A DNA stretch of 40,634 bases from Candidatus Kuenenia stuttgartensis (lineage in GTDB: Bacteria; Planctomycetota; Planctomycetia; Pirellulales; UBA1268). The stretch lies in assembly GCA_945873085.1 (NCBI GenBank), contig CAMCCR010000007.1, positions 1 to 40,634 on the forward strand, given 5' to 3'. Shown here piece by piece: positions 35,227-40,634 of this stretch. Within the stretch, counting starts at the first letter, position 1; the number at the start of each line of letters is the position of its first letter. The position numbers and the translations under genes were made by a program. Below the pieces are notes generated by a model. The model saw only the letters and a list, made by a program, of their open reading frames with translations, made no database searches and had not been told where the DNA came from.

Positions 35227-35994
35227 ATGGTTGCACACGATTCTCATTCCCGTTCCGGAGAGACTCCAGCCGGCCGTGTTCACGGCGATGGCCCTTCGTC
35301 CGCGGTGCGCCCCAAGGGGGCAAACGCTGACAGGGGTGCGGTGGTCGACCGGGAACCGGTCGCTGCCGCCGCGGTGAACGTCGTCGACCGGGGTGACGGC
35401 GGGAGAGAAGGTGGGCCCTCCGATGAGGAACTGCTCCGGCGGTTCCGCAGCGGCGGGGATGAAACCGCCTTCGAGGCGCTTGTGCACCGTTACGAGCAGG
35501 AGTTGTTCAGTTACCTCCGTCGCTATCTCGGCAGCGCCGAGATGGCGGAGGATGTGTTTCAGGCGACGTTCCTGCAGGTGTATCTCAAGAAGGAGGGATT
35601 CGAAGAGGGCCGACGGTTTCGACCGTGGCTCTACACGATCGCCACGAACCAGGCCATCGACGCCCAGCGTCGCAATCGTCGGCACCGGATGGTCAGTCTT
35701 GACCAGCGGACCGGCGACGACGACGTCGGCGCCTTGGTGGAGATGCTCGCGGGGCGTGACCAGACCGCCGATGATCGGATGGCGGGCGAGGAAGCGAAGG
35801 AATGGGTGCGGTCGGCGGTCCAGGACCTGCCGGATGCCCTCAGGAGTGCGCTCGTCCTCGTCTACCACCAGGGGATGAAGTACCGCGAAGCGGCGGACGT
35901 CCTCGGCATCCCGGTTGGCACCGTCAAGAGCAGGCTTCACTCGGCGCTTTTGAAGCTCAATGAATCCTGGCAGGCCGGCGGAAAGAGTCTCTAG
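35227..35994 (+). CDS. ECF-type sigma-70 family RNA polymerase sigma factor
   Basis: The 255-residue protein contains region 2 (about residues 65-150: EELLRRFRSGGDETAFEALV, AEDVFQATFLQVYL, FRPWLYTIATNQAIDAQRR) and region 4 (about 190-245: LPDALRSALVLVYHQGMKYR, EAADVLGIPVGTVKSRLHSA). Regions 1 and 3 are absent, as in ECF factors. The first 60 or so residues are low-complexity and may be a real extension or an over-called start; GTG codons near 35340-35375 would give a standard-length protein. A single-TM protein gene follows after 64 bp and looks like the cognate anti-sigma. No ECF-type autoregulatory promoter could be assigned with confidence. Confidence 0.92.
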   Translation: MVAHDSHSRSGETPAGRVHGDGPSSAVRPKGANADRGAVVDREPVAAAAVNVVDRGDGGREGGPSDEELLRRFRSGGDETAFEALVHRYEQELFSYLRRYLGSAEMAEDVFQATFLQVYLKKEGFEEGRRFRPWLYTIATNQAIDAQRRNRRHRMVSLDQRTGDDDVGALVEMLAGRDQTADDRMAGEEAKEWVRSAVQDLPDALRSALVLVYHQGMKYREAADVLGIPVGTVKSRLHSALLKLNESWQAGGKSL

Positions 35995-36058
35995 ACGGAG
36001 GGCGTAACCGACGCGTGGCGACGGGGCGTCCCCTGATCCACACGAGCGAGCAAACATC

Positions 36059-37180
36059 ATGCGAGACGATTTGGTCGGCTATCTGATCGGGGCCCTCGAC
36101 GCCCCTGACTCCCACCGCGTCGAGGCGCTGCTCGCCGATCCGCAGTCGGGTGAATCGTTACGCCGCGACCTCGAGATCCTCCGGCGATCGATGTCGCCAG
36201 TCGTTGCCGATAGCGAGCCGCTTCCGGCTCCGGCCGGGCTGGCAACGCGGACGCTGGAGATGATCGCCGCCCGAAAGACGAGCGCCCCGCACGACGGGCC
36301 GGAGGCTTCCTCCCAGCCTTCTGCCGCGCCGGGTCGACCCCGGGCAGAGCCCGCCAACGACTCTTTTCGGGGTTCCTTCCCGGCCGACCATCGGTCGCGT
36401 CCCCAAGCCCCCCGCCATCACGGCCGACACCACCGCAGCACCGCCGATGGCCGTCCGTCCACGATGACGCCGGAGCGGTCGGCAGGCCATGTCGGCTCGC
36501 CGCTGGCCTGGCTCGACAAGGTGATCCTCGCCGCCACGGCGCTGGCCGCCTGCGTTCTCGTGATTCCCGGCCTCAGCCTGCTTGTCGACGATGCCCGGAA
36601 GACGCAGACCGTCCGGAAGCTGGGGAGGGTCGGCGGCACGCTCCAGGAATACGCCGCCTCGCATCGAAAGTATCCCTCGCCCCCCGATGCCGGCCCGATG
36701 TCCCGCGGCGGGCTCTACGCCCCCACGCTCGTCTCCGAGCATCGCATCGTTGCCGACGACGGCATGCTGCTCTCACCCGGTTCGACGCTCGCCGTGAAAG
36801 GCACCCACCGAATCCCGACGGTCGAGGAAGTGAAGTCTGCCGTTGGCACTCCTGAGTTTGACGAGATGGTCGGGGCGATGGGGGGTGATTTCGGTTACAC
36901 GCTCGGCCATCGCGATCCGATGGGGCGTCTGGTGCCGATCCGTCCCCTCCACCGCGGCCACCACCCGATCATGGCCGATGCACCCGACTCCAGCTGCGAG
37001 CGAAGCGGCAATGATCCCCACGGAATCCATCACATTCTCTTCGAGGATGGACGGGTGAAGACGGTGCCCGAAGCCCAACTCCACGGCGACGACCATCTGT
37101 TCCGCAACCATGATGGCCACACGGCCGCCGGCAACGATGCCGAGGACGCTGTCATCGGCGACTCCCACCACCAGCCCTGA
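36059..37180 (+). CDS. Putative anti-sigma factor with pseudopilin-like periplasmic domain
   Basis: The 373-residue protein follows the sigma-factor gene by 64 bp. Residues 1-75 (DDLVGYLIGALDAPDSHRVE, DPQSGESLRRDLEILRRS) look like the cytoplasmic segment of anti-sigma proteins, but there is no Cys-based zinc motif. A disordered Pro/His/Arg-rich linker leads to one membrane helix at about 155-176 (VILAATALAACVLVIPGLSL). The helix is followed by ARKTQTVRKLGRVGGTLQEY, similar in spacing to the post-helix segment of type II pseudopilins, and the protein ends with HGIHHILFEDGRVKTV (Asp330-Gly331), like the C-terminal signature of planctomycetal DUF1559/pseudopilin proteins. The anti-sigma call rests on gene order and topology only; a sigma-regulated surface protein is the alternative. 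Confidence 0.6.
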   Translation: MRDDLVGYLIGALDAPDSHRVEALLADPQSGESLRRDLEILRRSMSPVVADSEPLPAPAGLATRTLEMIAARKTSAPHDGPEASSQPSAAPGRPRAEPANDSFRGSFPADHRSRPQAPRHHGRHHRSTADGRPSTMTPERSAGHVGSPLAWLDKVILAATALAACVLVIPGLSLLVDDARKTQTVRKLGRVGGTLQEYAASHRKYPSPPDAGPMSRGGLYAPTLVSEHRIVADDGMLLSPGSTLAVKGTHRIPTVEEVKSAVGTPEFDEMVGAMGGDFGYTLGHRDPMGRLVPIRPLHRGHHPIMADAPDSSCERSGNDPHGIHHILFEDGRVKTVPEAQLHGDDHLFRNHDGHTAAGNDAEDAVIGDSHHQP

Positions 37181-37201
37181 TGAGCGCTGATGATTGGGCT
37201 G

Positions 37202-37242
37202 ACCGTTGTGGTCGGCCGCAGCCGCGGGGGACGAGTTTTTTT
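37202..37242 (+). terminator. Possible intrinsic terminator after the sigma/anti-sigma genes
   Basis: Short inverted arms (GACC...GGTC and CCGC...GCGG) precede a run of seven T (37236-37242). The T-run begins eight bases after the second stem, farther than ideal, so efficiency is uncertain. It ends one base before the convergent Pit-gene stop codon (37244-37246). Confidence 0.35.
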
Positions 37243-37243
37243 C

Positions 37244-38809
37244 TCAGCCGACGAACCAGGTGGCGATCCAGTAGAGGCCACCAGAGAGAGCCATCGCCAC
37301 CGGGAGCGTGAGCACCCAAGCCAGCGCGATCTCTTTGACGGTGTCGGCCTGGATGCCCGACTTGTTGGCCCACATCGTCCCGGCAATGCCTGACGAGAGC
37401 ACGTGCGTCGTGCTCACCGGCATGCCGAGATTATCGGCCAGGGCGATCGTCGTGGCTGCCACGAGTTCGGCTGCGCCCCCCTGGGCGTAGGTGAGATGCT
37501 CCTTGCCGATCTTCTCGCCGACGGTAACGACGATCCGCTCCCAGCCGAACATCGTGCCGAGCCCGAGACAAATAGCCACGCCCCACTTCACCCATTCCGG
37601 GACGTATTCGACCGGCTTGGAGAGCTTGCCAGCGAGGCCCTTGAGGATCTTCCGCCGGTCTTCCGTGATCTGGTCGCCGAACTGCCGCACGAGCGTCCGC
37701 ACCGAGGCACCGAGCTCAACGAGCTGCGTGCGGAGATTCCAGCGCTCGTCGCTGGAGAGATCCTTGAATCCGCCGCGGCCTTCGAGGGCAGCAACGACCG
37801 AGGCGGCCAAGGGGACCGGATCGAGAGTGGCAAGGACGACGTCGTTTTGCGGATAGGGATCGAGGATGTTGTCGAGCGACGAATGCTCGAGGGAGGCCTC
37901 GGCAGCAGAGACGACGTCGGAGCGGGTGATCCGCTCCACTCTCGCGTTGGCGAGGTGCTGCTCCTTGAGGACCGTCATCAGGTTTGCAAGGTCGGGCTTC
38001 TCGAGCTCGGCCTTGAGCTCCTTCGCCGCGGCGACGGTCGCTTGGAGATCATCGCGGCTGGCATCGAGGTTGAGGGCGTAGGTCGCCGGCACGATGCCGA
38101 TGAGCACGAGCATAATCAGCCCCATCCCCTTCTGGCCGTCGTTGGAGCCATGGGCAAAGCTCACGGCGGTGCAGGTGCTGATGAGGAGGGCGCGGATCCA
38201 GCCCGGGGGCGGCTTGTCCCCATCGGGCGGCTGGTAGAGCTCCTTGGCGGGGATGAGAGCCTTGCAGAGAAGGAGGAGGCCGGCGGCGAGGGCAAAGCCG
38301 ATCAGCGGCGAGAGGATCAGGGCGATGCCGACTTCGCTTGCCTTGTGCCAGTTGATCCCCTTGGCGAGCGAGCCGTTCTCGAGAAGTGAGTTCATCATCC
38401 CCACGCCCATGATCGAGCCGATCAGCGAGTGCGAGCTCGAGGCGGGGAGGCCGCGGTACCAGGTGGCGAAGTTCCAGATGATCGCCGCACCCAACAGCGA
38501 CAGCACCATCGCCAGACCGCGGCCTGTCTTGATGTTGACGAGGAGATCGACCGGGAGGAGGTGGACGATGCTGAAGGCGACGCCGATCCCGCCGGCGTGG
38601 ACCCCGATGAAGTTCCAGATCCCCGACCAGACCACCGCCCAGGTCGGCTTCATCGACTTGGTGTAGATGACGGTGGCGACGGCGTTGGCCGTGTCGTGGA
38701 AGCCGTTGATGCACTCAAACCCGAAGGCGATGACAAGCGCGATTAGCAGGAGGATCAACTGGCCAGTGCCGAGCGACGAGAAGGCTTCGAAAAGTTCCAC
38801 GATCGGCAC
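37244..38809 (-). CDS. Pit-family inorganic phosphate transporter
   Basis: The 521-residue inner-membrane protein has the two Pit half-signatures: NGFHDTANAVATVIYTKSM near the N-terminus and STTHVLSSGIAGTMWANKSG near the C-terminus. The inner segments GLPASSSHSLIGSIMGVG and SFAHGSNDGQKGMGLIML are also characteristic. A soluble loop of about 150 residues with charged helices separates the halves, as in PitA-type proteins. Pit carriers move metal-phosphate with protons at low affinity. The start codon is GTG at 38809 (MPIVELFEAF) and no strong ribosome-binding site precedes it. The divergent neighbour encodes a phosphate-type porin, so both may serve phosphate uptake. No pstSCAB or phoU gene is present in the window. 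Confidence 0.93.
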   Translation of the reverse strand: MPIVELFEAFSSLGTGQLILLLIALVIAFGFECINGFHDTANAVATVIYTKSMKPTWAVVWSGIWNFIGVHAGGIGVAFSIVHLLPVDLLVNIKTGRGLAMVLSLLGAAIIWNFATWYRGLPASSSHSLIGSIMGVGMMNSLLENGSLAKGINWHKASEVGIALILSPLIGFALAAGLLLLCKALIPAKELYQPPDGDKPPPGWIRALLISTCTAVSFAHGSNDGQKGMGLIMLVLIGIVPATYALNLDASRDDLQATVAAAKELKAELEKPDLANLMTVLKEQHLANARVERITRSDVVSAAEASLEHSSLDNILDPYPQNDVVLATLDPVPLAASVVAALEGRGGFKDLSSDERWNLRTQLVELGASVRTLVRQFGDQITEDRRKILKGLAGKLSKPVEYVPEWVKWGVAICLGLGTMFGWERIVVTVGEKIGKEHLTYAQGGAAELVAATTIALADNLGMPVSTTHVLSSGIAGTMWANKSGIQADTVKEIALAWVLTLPVAMALSGGLYWIATWFVG

Positions 38810-39210
38810 TCCCAGCGTGGTGAGCCCCAGGCTCGGAGGAGCGGGGGGTAAAGAGACCCGGAGGTTTCAAAGGCTTTGGGCAAAGTAGGCGGCTCCGGAG
38901 CCCCGCACAAGCAACGAATCAAACTCTCACAAACTGGCGGCGCACACCGCTGCCTGCCGCGTTGGGGCGGCCGCCCTGAAGACGGTGCCTCGGCAGACGG
39001 GCCGAACGGCGGGGGTGGGGCCCCCCAAAGTAAAGCCGGCGACGCCTCCCCTCGCTCCGGAATCGTCAGAATCCCCAGGAAAACGCAGCCTGCAGGAAAT
39101 CCGGATTCCTAATACTCCGATGGGCCAAAGTTGGCCGAATCTAACGACTGTGCCAGTCGGAGGATTTGTCCTGCCATGGCCCTGGTGCACCGAAACGCTC
39201 GCCCCGCTTC
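38810..39210. other. Divergent intergenic region rich in palindromes (Pit / porin)
   Basis: About 400 bp without a gene. It contains the perfect palindromes GGCTCCGGAGCC (38891-38902) and AATCCGGATT (39098-39107), plus two small hairpins, GGCCAA/TTGGCC (39123-39136) and CGACTG/CAGTCG (39145-39159). The best AT-rich patch is TAATACT at 39110-39116, without a matching -35 box. I could not identify a PhoB-type box. Short open frames here look like chance frames. Confidence 0.6.
39098..39159. promoter_or_regulatory. Cluster of three inverted repeats before the porin gene
   Basis: AATCCGGATT (39098-39107), GGCCAA-AG-TTGGCC (39123-39136) and CGACTG-TGC-CAGTCG (39145-39159) lie within 62 bp, ending 51 bp before the porin start. 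Each is a perfect inverted repeat. They could be operators or structure in the mRNA leader. Short palindromes are common in GC-rich DNA, so only the clustering is notable. Confidence 0.35.
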
Positions 39211-39237
39211 ATGCAACCCATGCAACCCATGCAACCA
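39211..39237 (+). repeat. Three tandem 9-bp units at the porin start codon
   Basis: ATGCAACCC, ATGCAACCC and ATGCAACCA follow each other directly, giving MQPMQPMQP. Each copy offers an in-frame start codon. Slippage would change the number of possible starts without shifting the frame. Confidence 0.9.
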
Positions 39238-40634
39238 AGGGGCCAGTGGCTCGCAGTCGTCGCGGCTCGGTGGGCGGCTGCCCGTGTGGGCTTGGCCTTG
39301 ATCGCGATCCAACTGGCCGGTGGAGGTGTCGCCGCGCTGGCCGCCGACCCGCTCGCAGCGCCCCCATTCCTTCCCGGCATCGCGGCTGACGCGCTCCCCG
39401 AGGGGAAAGAACTCTTCTCCGACACCTTCGACGAGATCGGCGAGGGGGAACCCGAGCCGCCGACGGGCCGGCCACTCAAGAATCCGATCCGGCTCGCCTC
39501 CCAGATTCAGGATCCGGCCATCGAGACCGTCGACGAGCAAACGCGCGGCTTCTCGCCCGGGGGCGGCCGGGAAGCGGGCTCCGGCGGCCAATCGCTCGGG
39601 GAAGCCCTCCGTCAACGCTACAACAACATCCAGGATCCTGCCATCGAGACGGTCGACGAGCAGACCCGCGGCGGCAACGACCACTCCGGCGAGAAGGAGT
39701 GGTACGAAAAGATCAACATCCGCGGCTACACCCAGATGCGCTACAACAGCACGCTGTGGTACGACGAGGATCAGGCCGGCCCCTATCATCCGAACGACAA
39801 GTCGGTTGGGCCGAACAACAACTTCTTCCTCCGCCGCGTCCGTCTCATCTTTTCAGGCGACATCAGCGACCGGCTCTACATCTACATCCAGCCCGATTTT
39901 GCCTCGAGCCTGTCGGGCGTGAGCGATCCGGGGGCCATCAACTACGGCCAGCTCCGCGACTGCTACGGCGACTGCTACATCACCACCGACAAGGTTCACC
40001 GTGTCCGCGTCGGGCAGTCGAAGGTGCCCTACGGCTGGGACAACATGCAGTCGAGCTCCAATCGTCTCCCCCTCGATCGGGCCGACTTCATCAATGCCAC
40101 GAAGAGCGAGCGTGGGCTCGGCGTCTTCTACTACTGGACGCCCGACTATGCCCAGGATCTCTACAAGGAGGTGCTCGAAGAGGGGCTGAAGGGCTCGGGC
40201 AACTACGGTGTCTTCGGGATCGGTTGCTACAACGGCCAGGGCAACTCGACGCTCGACCAAAACAACAACATGCACTTCGTGATGCGTCTCAATTCCCCCT
40301 ACAAGTTCGACAATGGCCAGATCGTCGAGGCGGGAGTGCAGGCCTACACGGGCAACTATGTGCCGACGCTTGCCGACATCAAGATCGGCGGCAGCACCGT
40401 CAGGCCGGTGGTGGTCTCGCCCTCAAACGGCGTGCTGGACCAGCGGATCGCGGCGACCTGGGTCTACTACCCGCAGCCGCTGGGCGTGACCTGCGAATGG
40501 AACACCGGCCTCGGGCCGCAGATGAGCAGCTTGAACGGCGTCACCCCGAGCAATCCCCCCACGATCTCGAGCCAGCCACTTTCGGGCGGCTACGTGCTTG
40601 TCAACTACAAAGCCGACACCGATCGCTTCGGCGT
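39211..40634 (+). CDS. Phosphate-selective (OprO/OprP-type) porin, 3' end outside window
   Basis: The frame is open from ATG 39211 to the last base, so the gene continues beyond the window; 474 codons are visible. An in-frame stop at 39142 limits the start, and three ATG codons (39211, 39220, 39229) occur in a row. A signal peptide (hydrophobic core VGLALIAIQLAGGGVAALAA) is followed by a linker in which a 15-residue motif occurs twice, then Porin_O_P-type strands: EKINIRGYTQMRYNSTLWYD, NNNFFLRRVRLIFSGDIS, RLYIYIQPDFASSL, VHRVRVGQSKVPYGWDNMQS and NRLPLDRADFINATKSERGL. This is the outer-membrane channel family that admits phosphate or polyphosphate, though some relatives are general anion porins. 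The divergent Pit gene supports a phosphate role. Confidence 0.9.
   Translation, partial: MQPMQPMQPRGQWLAVVAARWAAARVGLALIAIQLAGGGVAALAADPLAAPPFLPGIAADALPEGKELFSDTFDEIGEGEPEPPTGRPLKNPIRLASQIQDPAIETVDEQTRGFSPGGGREAGSGGQSLGEALRQRYNNIQDPAIETVDEQTRGGNDHSGEKEWYEKINIRGYTQMRYNSTLWYDEDQAGPYHPNDKSVGPNNNFFLRRVRLIFSGDISDRLYIYIQPDFASSLSGVSDPGAINYGQLRDCYGDCYITTDKVHRVRVGQSKVPYGWDNMQSSSNRLPLDRADFINATKSERGLGVFYYWTPDYAQDLYKEVLEEGLKGSGNYGVFGIGCYNGQGNSTLDQNNNMHFVMRLNSPYKFDNGQIVEAGVQAYTGNYVPTLADIKIGGSTVRPVVVSPSNGVLDQRIAATWVYYPQPLGVTCEWNTGLGPQMSSLNGVTPSNPPTISSQPLSGGYVLVNYKADTDRFG
39505..39672 (+). repeat. Duplicated 15-residue motif in the porin N-terminal linker
   Basis: IQDPAIETVDEQTRG is encoded at 39505-39549 and again at 39628-39672. 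The two 45-bp copies differ at five positions, all synonymous third bases (att/atc, ccg/cct, acc/acg, caa/cag, acg/acc). They lie between the signal peptide and the first barrel strand, separated by a Gly-rich spacer. Confidence 0.92.

Noticed and set aside
39109-39789. A 226-codon minus-strand open frame at the porin start
   Set aside because: The plus-strand frame from 39211 encodes a signal peptide and Porin_O_P strands and runs off the window; the minus frame is its mirror.

Overview
The window is about 40.6 kb of very GC-rich chromosome with the gene content of a planctomycete, most likely a member or relative of the Pirellulales. The lineage call rests on families typical of that phylum: a PSCyt1/PSCyt2(DUF1549)/PSD1(DUF1553) protein, a Tat-exported DUF1501 protein, a Tat-exported Gfo/Idh/MocA oxidoreductase, a large protein with a Gly/Glu/Gln repeat tail, a pseudopilin-like 'LFxDGxV' ending and a fused Gld-like ABC permease. 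I see no rRNA, tRNA, CRISPR array, insertion sequence, phage gene or integrase. Both edges cut genes: the left edge holds the C-terminal part of a large protein, and the right edge holds the N-terminal part of a phosphate-type porin.

Left part (1-18 kb, almost all plus strand). The repeat-rich protein tail overlaps nadB (L-aspartate oxidase, NAD synthesis) by ATGA. Next comes a Gld-like ABC block: an ATPase, a permease fused to a GldG-like auxiliary domain, and a DUF4340 membrane-anchored protein whose stop overlaps the start of fabH. Then follow pepF (M3 oligoendopeptidase), a circularly permuted ATP-grasp/alpha-E fusion whose end overlaps der (ribosome-assembly GTPase) by 14 bp, a secreted Gfo/Idh/MocA dehydrogenase, two perfect hairpins, and ald (alanine dehydrogenase).

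Middle (18-27 kb). mtnA (methionine salvage) converges on pepA, which lies downstream of an RND/MMPL-type exporter gene on the minus strand. A 0.5-kb divergent region carries a good sigma-70-type promoter in front of a large LptD/OstA-like outer-membrane beta-barrel gene, so the organism appears to have a Gram-negative-type outer membrane.

Right part (27-40.6 kb). A tightly packed minus-strand block reads, in transcription order, NCS2/AzgA-like permease, PSCyt1/PSD1 protein, DUF1501 protein and an FHA-GAF-class III cyclase. Permease and PSD1 genes overlap by ATGA, and the cyclase follows the DUF1501 gene after 18 bp. Divergent from it lie an ECF-type sigma factor and a one-TM protein that looks like its anti-sigma partner, with a pseudopilin-like periplasmic ending. 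Last comes a Pit-family phosphate permease gene, divergent from a phosphate-selective (OprO/OprP-type) porin gene. Together these give a plausible outer- and inner-membrane route for phosphate.

Most of the window is ordinary housekeeping and envelope biology. The parts that most deserve a second look are the permease/PSD1/DUF1501/cyclase operon, the anti-sigma/pseudopilin-like hybrid, the ATP-grasp/alpha-E fusion without its usual partners, and the duplicated 15-residue motif in the porin N-terminus. All function calls come from reading motifs by eye; no database search was run.
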